This document shows, one piece after another, positions 10,445-20,448 of a stretch of 64,000 nucleotides of DNA; within the stretch, counting starts at the first letter, position 1, and each line of letters begins with the position of its first letter. Made by a program: the position numbers and the translations under genes. The notes under the pieces were generated by a model. That model saw only the letters and a list, made by a program, of their open reading frames with translations. It was not told the DNA's origin and searched no databases. This DNA is from Ambrosia x helenae (Eukaryota > Streptophyta > Magnoliopsida > Asterales > Asteraceae). Where the stretch lies: contig CM061233.1 in the NCBI GenBank assembly GCA_030844895.1, positions 87,877,563-87,941,562 of the forward strand. Direction: 5' to 3'.

Positions 10445-13400
10445 ATGGCTGAACAACCCGAGAATATTGAATCACCAGCAGTGAATGTTGAAACTCCAGC
10501 TGAGATCACAGTTCCAGATCCAGTACCAGTAGCTGAAACATCTGTTCCTAGCAGTTGGTCTTTTGAACGATCGCACAACTGTTGCGCTTATCTAGGAGAT
10601 GTTGAGAAGAACACGGAGTTTACAGGGATTATTGAGTTTCTGAAGAGGAGCAGGATTGTTCATGCTTTAGCCACACCAACCATCATATACAAAGACATCA
10701 TAGAAGACTTTTACCAGAATGCTAAGTATGATTACTGGGAGAATCAGACGATCATCAAGAGCAAGATTCAGGAGATAGAGATGTTCTTGACTGAAGCTGA
10801 TATTCGAGAGGCGTTACAGATTAAGTTCGAAGACAGAGAAGATCCCAGGGAGTTATCGTGGACAGAACAGAAGGCGTGCTTCTTAAGATTGAAATACAAA
10901 GGTCCAATCACTGACGGATCTATGTATAAGGGGAAGCTGGGAGTGCAGTACAAGTATTTTGCACATGTTCTGATTCATGTCTTTGGATGTGTGAGTGGTG
11001 GTTATGACGTGATGAGAAAGAGTTTGAGTTCATTAATGGTTGCGTTGACACTCAACAAACCATTTAATGTTTCTGGGATGATTCTTGACCATATGCTGGA
11101 GATGCTGAAGGGAATAAAGTATAAGAAGTTCATGTTGTATCCGAGGTTTTTGATGATGATCTTTGACTACAAATATCCTATGCTGAAAAAGGATCCGACA
11201 ATGATCCTAGGTCAAGATCACATGAATATTAGAACCCTGATGAGGATGAAAGGTTACAAAGGTGTGCCTGACAGTGAGAAGCCACCTAACAGGAGGTTAT
11301 TTGGTGCTTTAGTTCGTCCGGATTACATTGATCCTGGCAAGAACAAAGCAAGACATGATGAGAGTGACTCAGACAATGATGATCCCTTAGTGTATGTTGA
11401 TTCAAGCACTAAGCGGAAACGTCAAGTAGTCAATCCTGGAGCCAAAGGGAAGGGCAAGGGAAAGGCTATAGATCAGGGAAGCACTAAGCAACAGGTAGCT
11501 AGAAAGAAATCGACGGCGAAGAAAGGATCGGGTTTGGTGGATGAAGAGTCTGTAGATTCAGAAGAGACTGAGGTTGATGAGCAGTGGGATTCTGATGATG
11601 AGAATGTGAGGACCACCAAACGTAAGGCCACTATGGTTGGTGAGTCTGAATCCTTGAATCAGTCGATAGAAGAATCAGAGAGAAGAAAGAAATCGGTTGA
11701 AGATGAAGGTTTAGGTGTTGACCTGGCTGAACTGAGTGTTGGAGAAACTGTAGTTGTGAATTTGCCCAAGAAGACAAAGAAACAAAAGACTATGTCAAAG
11801 AAGTCAAGTGTGAAAGAACTGAGAGAGAAAGAATTGGCTCAGTTGTTGAAAGGAAAGAGATTACCTGATGCTGGTACACCATCCAAGTTATCTTCACCAG
11901 TTGCCAAGAAGCAGAAGAAAGCGAAAGAGGAAGAGACTTTACCAATCGATCAGTTCAATATCGATATGGATAAAGTGCTCGATATGTTTAAAAAACCTCA
12001 GAAGGAGAAAGTTGTTGAAGTTGAGCCATCCAGATCTAAGTCGAAGAAAGTGACTGTAGATGACGATGTCATGAAACAAGTTAATAAGAAGATGGAGGAC
12101 ATGATGAAGATGTTGGTTGCTCAACAAGCTGAGATTGCAAAGTTCAAGCAGAATGAGGAGAAGATGCTCCAGATTGTGGTTGCTTCAAAATCTAATCAAG
12201 ATGAGATAAATGATAAGATTCAGATGTTGGAAGCTAAGAATGAGAAGCTTGAAAGAAGATGTGATAGAAACAAGAACAAGATCAAATTGATTAAGGCTGA
12301 TAACAAAGAACTAAAGAAGGAAAACAAACGCCTTAGTAGTTTGATTGACGAGCTTTATAACAGAGCACCCCAGTTGAAAGAGGGTGAAGAAGATGAAGAA
12401 GAAGAAGAAGAAGAAGAACAGGTGGATTTTGAACAATCAAATTCTGAGAAAGAAGAAGATGATGATGAGGATAATGATGGATCGGATAAAAGTGATGATG
12501 ATAATGATGATGATGATGATGATGACAACAATGATGATGATGATGATGCTGAAGGTACGGGGAAAAAGAAAGGTGATGAGTTTAGCAGTGGAAGTGATCA
12601 TGATGGAGGAGATGATACTTCTAGATTTAGTTATGAGAAGAGAACACCGAAGAAGAAAGATACTGGAGAATCGAGTTCCAAGAAGAAAGGAGAGAATGTT
12701 GATTCGAATGAAAGTATTTTCTGGAACGAGAAGGTGAGATCTTTGTCTGATAATGCTAAACAGATGTATAAGAATATGTTGGAAAAGAGGGAGTGGACCA
12801 TTGAGTTCACAGGATGCTTCGCTGAAATATTCCAGACTGATGATTTAAGATATGAGTTGGAATATGAAGATCCAGATCTTGAAGAAGGGGAATTACCTGC
12901 ATCTGTGGCGAAAGAAATTTTAGATGGTCTCGCACAGAGGGTAGGAAAGACATTTGAGGAGTTTATGATGGATGAATCGATTCCTGATATTCCTGAAAAG
13001 GATATGGGAAGTCATTCAGATGATGTGCATACTCCAGAAAACAATGAAGTTGAAGTAGAAGATATAACTCATGAAGAGTTTCCCCAGTATTTCAGACAAG
13101 ATGATGAGAATGAAGTATTTCCTGACTTCACTGAGATACCAAATAAGTCAGCGAAACAGAAAGCAAAGAAGAGAAGCGAAGAGTTTGTTGAGAAGGTATT
13201 TGGAACTGAAAAGAAAGATTCTTCTAACCAGTCTGATGAGTTGAAGAATTATATGAAGAAGTTGAAGGAAATGGATGAGAACCGACCTAAGCCTGAAGCT
13301 CAAGGTAATTTTTATCGATTTCATAATGCCAAGTTCAAAGGCAGAGCTCTCGGGTGGACTTACCTAGGCAGACTGAAGTGTATTGCTGCAAAATGGGAAA

Positions 13401-14110
13401 CCGGAATTCTGTATTTCAACAGATTCTGTGACTTGCTTACTCTACCGTACTGGGCGGTGAGAGACTTATGCAGATTCCCAATGTCAGGTGCCGAAGTAAA
13501 TGGATCACATGTCGGTTGGTGCGCGGACAAATTGGTTTGGGAAAGTCGTACAAGATGGAACAGGTTCATGCCTCAATATCCCAGAAGAAAAGAGCATAGG
13601 GATATTGATCCACAAACCAATATGAAGCGTGTTACTTTAATCTACAAAGCACCTAATGTGATGAGGAAGATACCGTTGATGCCAATGCCACAGCATTTTA
13701 GTGCTGATTTCATCTTTTGGTATTATGATTGGAGGAAGGCAGAAGCGGTGATCGTGTTGAGGGATGGAAAGGATAAATACAAGCATGTTCATGTATTTGA
13801 TCCTATGTGGCTGATTAATTGCACATTCGAAGACATCATCATGTTGTTTTATAATCCGATTTACTATGAACCCAATGACTTTGCTCAAGCGAGAAAGTAT
13901 ACTCAAGTTGTGGGAGTTTGTTTTGCATATGACATAAATGCAGGAAGCAACTTGGAGGGTAAACTGGGCAAAACTGTGAAGATGGCCAATGTGTCAAAGC
14001 CTGTGAAGAAAACATTCGAGCCGCCAATGACTTCTGAGCAGAAGAAGCATCTCAGAATCAAACTGTTGAACAAGACGATGGACTATCAGAGAAAACTATC
14101 CAATCAATAG
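10445..14110 (+). CDS. Third ORF of SIRE-1 (envelope position, unknown function)
   Basis: An open frame of 1,221 codons plus stop, from the ATG at 10445. The N-terminal region (residues about 30-290) is globular, with FTGIIEFLKRSRIVHALATP, EADIREALQ and YKKFMLYPRFLMMIFDYKYP. It resembles the third ORF of SIRE-2 and ORFs I associate with Asteraceae SIRE elements. A basic, NLS-like Lys/Arg/Gly stretch (residues about 322-360) follows, then a long Lys/Glu-rich and probable coiled-coil section (residues about 540-640), and then very acidic Glu and Asp/Asn runs (about 12390-12560). A C-terminal globular part (about 13300-13950) has WESRTRWNRFMPQYP and FIFWYYDWRKAEAV. I see no signal peptide, membrane span or furin-type site, so calling it an envelope rests only on position. 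It ends 14 nt before the 3' LTR. Confidence 0.8.
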   Translation: MAEQPENIESPAVNVETPAEITVPDPVPVAETSVPSSWSFERSHNCCAYLGDVEKNTEFTGIIEFLKRSRIVHALATPTIIYKDIIEDFYQNAKYDYWENQTIIKSKIQEIEMFLTEADIREALQIKFEDREDPRELSWTEQKACFLRLKYKGPITDGSMYKGKLGVQYKYFAHVLIHVFGCVSGGYDVMRKSLSSLMVALTLNKPFNVSGMILDHMLEMLKGIKYKKFMLYPRFLMMIFDYKYPMLKKDPTMILGQDHMNIRTLMRMKGYKGVPDSEKPPNRRLFGALVRPDYIDPGKNKARHDESDSDNDDPLVYVDSSTKRKRQVVNPGAKGKGKGKAIDQGSTKQQVARKKSTAKKGSGLVDEESVDSEETEVDEQWDSDDENVRTTKRKATMVGESESLNQSIEESERRKKSVEDEGLGVDLAELSVGETVVVNLPKKTKKQKTMSKKSSVKELREKELAQLLKGKRLPDAGTPSKLSSPVAKKQKKAKEEETLPIDQFNIDMDKVLDMFKKPQKEKVVEVEPSRSKSKKVTVDDDVMKQVNKKMEDMMKMLVAQQAEIAKFKQNEEKMLQIVVASKSNQDEINDKIQMLEAKNEKLERRCDRNKNKIKLIKADNKELKKENKRLSSLIDELYNRAPQLKEGEEDEEEEEEEEQVDFEQSNSEKEEDDDEDNDGSDKSDDDNDDDDDDDNNDDDDDAEGTGKKKGDEFSSGSDHDGGDDTSRFSYEKRTPKKKDTGESSSKKKGENVDSNESIFWNEKVRSLSDNAKQMYKNMLEKREWTIEFTGCFAEIFQTDDLRYELEYEDPDLEEGELPASVAKEILDGLAQRVGKTFEEFMMDESIPDIPEKDMGSHSDDVHTPENNEVEVEDITHEEFPQYFRQDDENEVFPDFTEIPNKSAKQKAKKRSEEFVEKVFGTEKKDSSNQSDELKNYMKKLKEMDENRPKPEAQGNFYRFHNAKFKGRALGWTYLGRLKCIAAKWETGILYFNRFCDLLTLPYWAVRDLCRFPMSGAEVNGSHVGWCADKLVWESRTRWNRFMPQYPRRKEHRDIDPQTNMKRVTLIYKAPNVMRKIPLMPMPQHFSADFIFWYYDWRKAEAVIVLRDGKDKYKHVHVFDPMWLINCTFEDIIMLFYNPIYYEPNDFAQARKYTQVVGVCFAYDINAGSNLEGKLGKTVKMANVSKPVKKTFEPPMTSEQKKHLRIKLLNKTMDYQRKLSNQ

Positions 14111-14123
14111 TCGAGGGGGAGTT
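14111..14123 (+). other. Polypurine tract of SIRE-1
   Basis: TCGAGGGGGAGTT lies directly before the LTR start TGTTGATGCG. SIRE-2 has the same arrangement (CAAGGGGGAGTT before TGTTGATGCA). It primes plus-strand DNA synthesis. Confidence 0.8.
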
Positions 14124-14655
14124 TGTTGATGCGTTTTGCGACTAAGGATTGGATATACTATAATTAACATATGTTAGTGGTTGGCCGAAGGTAGAATAGA
14201 ATGGGCGAATGAAGATATGACTGGGCGAAGGTGTAGAGAATGGGGCGAAGGTAGATCTGAAATGGACGAAGGAAGAATGGATCAGAACAAGAAGACACAT
14301 TCGACCACTTGTAGTGGGCGAATGTGGAAAAAGCTCACATTCGACCTGTTGAAAGGGCGAATGTGCAGTGCCTATATATAGATTTTGTGTTTTTGATAAT
14401 GAAAAAGAGGGTTGTCATTTGTGTCCAGGTTCAGATCAGGTTTATAGGTGTTTTTGAGAGATTATCTGTGTGATTCTAGATTAACATAAACAGTTTGTAA
14501 ATGCTTATTGAATGAAAGTTAATCTATGAAAATGATATTGAAAATGATCTTGATTGTGTCGTGATTTGTGTTTTATCAATTTGTTCAGATCTAGGGTTTC
14601 CGCACCTAGATTTGTGACTTGTATGATCATATAATCCTGTTTTAGCTAAAATCCA
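14124..14655 (+). repeat. 3' LTR of SIRE-1
   Basis: Begins TGTTGATGCG after the polypurine tract. U3 is rich in GGGCGAA boxes, with two inverted pairs at 14296-14326 and 14336-14365, followed by the TATA box CCTATATATAG (14371-14381). The distal part (GGGTTTCCGCACCTAGATTTGTGAC, near 14595) corresponds to the distal part of the SIRE-2 LTR (GGGATTCCACACCTTGATAAATTTGAC, near 27150). The right end is uncertain because the 5' LTR is outside the window; Gypsy pol coding sequence is readable from about 14656. Confidence 0.75.
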
Positions 14656-17600
14656 ACGCTCACATTATCCGCATCGCTCTCCCTGATGGAGAGATTCGTT
14701 TGGTGCATGGTGAGAAAAGTGGTGCTCCTTTGAGTATCATTTCTTGTATGAAAGCCCACAAGTATCTTCGGAAGGGTTATTCCGTATTCGGCCATTCTGG
14801 CTCTTGTTTCAGTTTCATCTGATGGTGAGAAGAAGATCGAGGATATCCCCATGGTTCTTGATTTTCCTGATGTATTTCCTGACGACTTACCTGGTCTTCC
14901 TTCTCATCGTCAGGTTAAGTTTGGTATTGATCTTGCACCTGGTGCAGCATCTTTTGCTCGAGCCCCATACTGTCTTGCATCTCCCAAGATGTTGGAGCTG
15001 TCTAACCAGTTACAAGAACTCTTGGAAAAGGGTTTCATTCGATCGAGTTCTTCCTCGTGGGAGCCCCTATTCTGTTTGCGAAGAAGAAAGATGGAAGCCT
15101 TTGTATGTGTATCGATTATCATGAGCTGAACAAGGTAACCATCAAGAATTGTTATCCTTTTCCTCGTATTGATGATCTCTTTGACCAGCTCCAGGGTTCT
15201 GGCTATTACTCAAAGATTGACTTGAGGTCCGGTTATCCCCAGTTGCGTGTGTAGGAAGCCGATGTTCCAAAAACTGCTTTTCGTACTCGTTATGGCCACT
15301 TTGAGTTCTAGGTCATGCCCTTTGGTCTCACCAACACACCAGCGGTTTTCATGGACTTGATGAACCGTGTTTGTAAGCCTTACCTTGATAAGTTCGTCAT
15401 TGTGTTTATTGACGACATCCTGATCTATTCCAAGAGCAAGGTGGACCCTGAGGAACACTTGCGACTATTCTTGGAACTCTTAAGGCGAGAAAAACCGTAC
15501 ACTAAGTTCTCGAAGTGTGACTTTTGGTTACGCGAAGTCCAATTCCTAGGTCATGTGGTTAATGAACTAGGAATCCATGTCGACCCGGCTAAGATCGAAG
15601 CCATTAAAGACCGGGAAGCACCAAAGACTCCATCCGAGGTGCGGCAATTCCTAGATCTTGCGGGTTATTATTGTCGTTTCATTGAAGGATTTCCGAAAAT
15701 CGCTCAACCCCTCATCTCTCTCACCTAGAAAGACTGAAAGTTTAACTGGGGCGATTCGTAGGAATCAACATTTCAGTTTCTGATACTTAAACTCTGTTCT
15801 GCGCCTATCTTATCCTTACCTGATGGCACGGATGATTTCGTTGTGTATTGCGATGCTTCTATTCATGGTCTCGGTTGCATGTTGATGTAACACGAGAAGG
15901 TTATTGCTTACGCTTCTCGTCAGCTTAAGGTTCATGAGAAGAACTATACTACCTATGACTTGGAATTGAGTGCTGTGGTTTTCGCTCTAAAAATTTGGAG
16001 ACATTACTTGTACAGTACCAAGTGCACAATTTATACCGATCACAAGATTCTTCAGCATATTTTCTATCAGAAGGATTTGAACATGCGGCAGCGTCGCTGG
16101 GTCGAACTCCTTAACGATTATGACTTTGCTATTAAATACCATCCTGGCAAGGCAAATGTTGTGGCGGACGCTTTGAGCAGGATGATATCAGCGAAACCAC
16201 GTCGTGTTCGAGCTTTATAGCTCACCATCCATTCTTCTTTACCTGATCAAATTCGTTCTGCGCAACTTGAAGCTTTGGAGGAGGAAAACCTTAAGGCTGA
16301 AACTATGCATAGTGTCGATAAGCACCTTGAACTTAGGTCTGATGGCCTACACTACTTTGCAGAACGAGTTTGGGTTCCTTTGTTTGGGGGATTACGGGAG
16401 TTTCTCTTGGATGAAGCTCACAAATCCTGGTATTCTGTTCACCCTTGCTTCGACAAGATGTATCAGGATTTAAAGATACTCTACTGGTGGCCAAACATGA
16501 AGGCGGATATAGCCTCCTACGTGAGCAAATGCTTGACTTGTGCTAAAGTCAAAGTGGAGTACCAGAAGCCGTCTGGTCTCCTGCAGCAACTTGAGATTCC
16601 CGAATGGAAGTGGGAACGGATCATGATAGATTTTGTCACCAAGTTAACAAAATCACCAAGTGGTTGTGATATGATTTGGGTGATTGTCGACAGGTTGACA
16701 AAATCGGCACAATTCCTACCTATTAAGGAAACTGACGGAATCGAGCGCTTGGCTCGCATTTATCTTAAGGAGGTGGTTTCTCGGCACGGGGTGCCTGTTT
16801 CTATCATTTCTGATCGTGATTCTCGTTTCGCTCGCGTTTCTGGAAGGCTCTGCATAAAGCCTTAGGTACTCAATTAGATATGAGTACAACCTATCATCCG
16901 TAAACTGACGGTCAGAGTGAGCAGACGATTCAAACTTTGGAGGATATGCTTCAGTCATGTATTATCGATTTTGGCAAGGGTTAGGAGAGTCACCTACCGT
17001 TGGTGGAGTTCTCTTACAACAACTACTACTCTAGCATTAAGGCAGCTCCGTTCGAGGCTCTTTACGGACGGAAATGTCGGTCTCCTCTTTGTTGGGTCGA
17101 GGTGTGCGAGAGTCAGTTCACTGGTCCGGAACTTGTGTACGAAACTTCAGAGAAAATCGTACAAATTCGTAACCGTTTAGCGGCTGCGCCGAATCGTCAG
17201 AAGAGTTATGCCGATCGCCATCGCAAACCTTTGGAGTTCCAGGTTGGGGGCAGGGTACTTCTGAAACTTTCTCCATGGAAGGGCGTCATACGCTTTGGAA
17301 AGCGTAGTAAAGTTAACCCTCGTTATGTCGGACCATTTGCAATCCTGGAACGGATTAGACCGGTGGTATACAGACTTGACTTACCAGTGAGCTAGGTAGT
17401 GTCCACGTCTTCCATGTGTTTAACTTAAAGAAGTGTTTGGCGGATAAATCTCTTATTGTTCCTCTGGAAGAGATCAAGGTTGATGATCGTCTTCGCATTG
17501 TGGAGGAACCGGTTGAAATTCTTGATTATAAGATTCGTAGCCTTCGTCAGAGTAAGATCCGCATCATTAAATTTCGTTGGAATTCAAATCGTGGCCCGGA

Positions 17601-17700
17601 TTTCACGTGGGAACGGGAGGATCAGATGAAATCTAAATATCCTCATCTTTTTCCTAAGCGTGCGTTTGAATCTAGACATATTACCACTGAAGCTGAGTGA
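14656..17700 (+). pseudogene. Decayed Ty3/Gypsy chromovirus (Tekay/Del-like) pol, 5' part missing
   Basis: Readable from the protease-RT linker onward in several frames. RT has GFIRSSSSSWEP, DYHELNKVTIKN, KIDLRSGY, MPFGLTNTPAVFMDLMN and catalytic FIDD (15405-15416). RNase H has YASRQLKVHEKNY, YTDHKILQHIF and YHPGKANVVADALSR. Integrase has a zinc region (KCLTCAKVKVEYQKPSG), VDRLTKSAQFLP, HGVPVSIISDRDSRF and ALYGRKCRSPLCW. The C-terminus (about 17480-17660, WNSNRGPDFTWEREDQMK) looks like the chromodomain-type tail of chromoviruses. Nonsense codons include 15252, 15309, 15726, 15888, 16218 and 16901; frameshifts lie near 14810, 15060 and 16845. The left end coincides with the end of the SIRE-1 LTR, so the missing 5' part probably lies upstream of SIRE-1. 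Confidence 0.85.
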
Positions 17701-17705
17701 ATTTT

Positions 17706-17733
17706 CTTTTCAACGGGGGATAATGTGACAACC
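17706..17733 (+). other. Upstream duplicate of the polypurine tract and LTR start
   Basis: TTTTCAACGGGGGATAATG then TGTGACAACC copies the real junction 101 bp downstream (TTCAACAGGGGGATGATG then TGTGACAACC). The gag-only Gypsy element in this window has the same duplication at about 44976-44998. Confidence 0.6.
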
Positions 17734-17824
17734 GGTAAATTTTCTTTTCGTTTCTTTCTTTTTGTCTCCTTCCTCTTTGGCTTCGTGCAATTTTTGAGAC
17801 GAAATTCTTTCAACAGGGGGATGA

Positions 17825-20448
17825 TGTGACAACCGCATATTCAACTTAACATTTTATAAACTTATAAGTCTCCCTTAGCGAGAAACATGTCATTAACGTA
17901 CTTAACTAGGTCAGTTGAGTCGGGTTACCTTGTGTATTGTCTAGGGTTAAGTGATCTAGAAGATCATTGGTGTTATGTTGTGTATGCACGAGTCTCGAGT
18001 CCCGTTGTTGGTGAATAACATGAATTAGATTAAGTGTTATGCATAGATTGATTCGTATATGTTATATATATGCAAAGATGTGTTTTAAACGGTGTTTGTA
18101 TGATTAAACATGATTCTATATGATTAACATATGTTAGGATTGCATTAAAACGACAAAACTGAAAGATTTGGAAACGCCAAGACTTGGTTCGACCTTAAGG
18201 GGGGTCGAACCAAGATATGAGTTTGTTGAAAACTCCATTCGACCACATCCATGTCCCATTCGACCCCTGCAAGGGTCGAACCAGGCAACAATATAAATAC
18301 CATACTTTGTCAATTTTCATCATTTCACAAACCCTAAAAGCCTCTAAACACTCTCTCTTGACTGTAATCACTGGGGAAGGAGTTCTTGAGCTTGTTTTTC
18401 ACAATCTAACCTTCTATATCATAAACAAGTGAAGATCTAAGGTGTATTCTTCATCCAAGATCCTTTTTGAGCAATTTTAATTCGTTTTCATAAAACCCCA
18501 ACAGTCCAGATCTGATTTAAGATAGTTTTTATGATTGAAAACCTTTCTAACACCTTTCTAAACAAAACCTTATCATAAAACATGAGTTTTCATATAAATT
18601 AACATATGTTAATGATCCTTTATGTGGTGTTATGTGTTGTTTGATGTTTGAATGTGGTTTAGATGATATAGAGATGTTCTAGGACTGATATTCATTGTGA
18701 GTTTTGATTATCTTAGGTCACAAGTTGTTGGATGATGATGTTTTGTCTAATTTGGGGATTTTTGATAGATCTAGGCTTTGATTCTTGGTGTTAATGATAA
18801 TGAAATGATTGGGGGTTTCCATGTCTATTATAATATGAGCAATTTAAGCTAATTACTAAATGATTTCATAAAAGTTTCCAAATTGGGTAAAGTTTTCATG
18901 CATGATGTGACATTTCCATAATTTTGCCATTTTGGGTAAACATTAAAACAGACTGATTTTGGAGTAAATTTGATAGGGTTTTGTAGGGATATGTTATTCA
19001 AACTTGATTGCTGTGATTCGTTATGTTTCGTGATGTTTTCGGGCTGTTTTGATGCGATTTGATGCGTTTTAGAACACTTGCTGCAAACTGGGTCAAACCA
19101 GGTCTCATTCGACCTATCGTGGGGTCGAATGAGAGTCCTGGAGGTCGAACCAAATGTTAAACTGGTCGAATGAACCTTGTTTGGTCGAACAAACTTGATT
19201 TAGGTCGAATTTACACATGTTAAAGTCGAATTAACATGTGTTAAGGTTGAATAAACTTGTATTAGATTGCATGAACTTATGAAAGGGTCGAGTGAACATA
19301 ATTTGGGTCGAACCATGACTATTGGGTCGAACCAAACCCACTTTTATTCTGATTCGACCCAACTACCTCATATGTGCGATTTTTTATGCAAACTAAGTAT
19401 TATATGCTTAAACCTTACATGTAATCTATGTGTACTTGATTAGTTTGTGTAATGGGTCACCAACGGGATGTCGAGTTGGCCTGGTGTGTCGGTTTAACAG
19501 TTAAACACGTTTTCAAAACATACTTAGTCATGATCTGGACAATCGGGGACTAGTTAACCTTAAGGTTATTAGTCAAAACACTTATGCAAACTTTTATGAT
19601 AGATCTCCAGTATTTGGGATTATCAAGGCTTGCCTTTTATTCTTTATTTCAAGAAAGAAATCTAAGGTGAGTGTCATAGCCCCCATCCTTTACTGTTTTC
19701 ATTACTTTTGGGATAGAAACATGCGGTACAAACTTTCTTACTATAGACCAACATATTACATTATATCACATGGATACTTAGTGACTCTTATTTCATCTGT
19801 AAAGTCCTCTCAAACTTAGTGAACCATTAATATGTGGATACATAGCGGGAAAGTGTGAATAGATATATTGGGCCTGGTAAGCCCCACTCGGGCCGACTGG
19901 AGGTTGGTGGCGGGTGCATATTTGTCCTATATCTTACGGCACCAGGTGATGAACCGGTGATGGGTATTGAGGCATTCTAAACGTTCAGCAGTGGTCCACG
20001 ACACTATAGTATCATGTAACGATGTCTAGCTAGCATCAGGTATAGATGTAGGAGTTTGTGGGTCTGGATTAGTCTTATTACAAACTTTTGCAAACTCTAT
20101 CTCTGTGACTCACCGGCACTGTATGTGCCGACTAACTTGCATGTTTTCTCAGGTCGCTAAGATAGTAGGGAGTCTTAGGCGCACTGGAGTCGCACTGCGT
20201 CTAGTCTTGCATACATAAGTAAACCATGTTTGGTTTGCATTCATACTTTTGAACTATGGTTTTGTAAACATTATTGCTTCCGCTGTCGTTGTCTGTTTTA
20301 CTTTGAAACTTATAAACTGCGTGGTTGGTATTTCTACGCTGTTTTTTTCATAGAATATAGTTGTCATGTATTGTGACCGTTAACTTGGATCTTGGTATGT
20401 CGCGTGCCTCGCGGTAAAACCCCGCAAGTGGAATTTGAGGGTGTGACA
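17825..20448 (+). repeat. 3' LTR of the Gypsy chromovirus
   Basis: Starts TGTGACAACC after the polypurine tract CAACAGGGGGATGA and ends GAGGGTGTGACA, about 2.62 kb. The 3' portion has GTCGCGTGCCTCGCGGTAAAACCCCGC, in common with the other two Gypsy LTR families here. The interval 19080-19370 carries about ten GGTCGAA(T/C) repeats. The LTR is homologous in structure to the solo LTR at 23857-26431 and to the LTRs of the element at 42019-50137. Confidence 0.85.
18183..18301 (+). promoter_or_regulatory. LTR promoter with inverted GGTCGAA boxes and TATA
   Basis: CTTGGTTCGACC (18183-18194) and GGTCGAACCAAG (18203-18214) form a perfect 12-bp inverted repeat. A second pair, CATTCGACCC / GGGTCGAACC (18258-18282), lies just ahead of the TATA box CAATATAAATACC (18289-18301). 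Confidence 0.55.

Larger units (their letters stand above)
1..14655 (+). mobile_element. SIRE-like Ty1/Copia LTR retrotransposon (SIRE-1), 5' LTR outside the window
   Basis: A long Copia element with leader, gag, pol, spacer, third ORF, polypurine tract and 3' LTR in that order. No primer-binding site or copy of the 3' LTR is seen in the first 600 bases, so the 5' LTR lies upstream of the window. A third ORF after the RNase H domain and a two-knuckle, very long gag are typical of the SIRE/Maximus lineage. The right edge is approximate: LTR-like sequence stops and Gypsy pol sequence starts near 14655. Confidence 0.85.
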
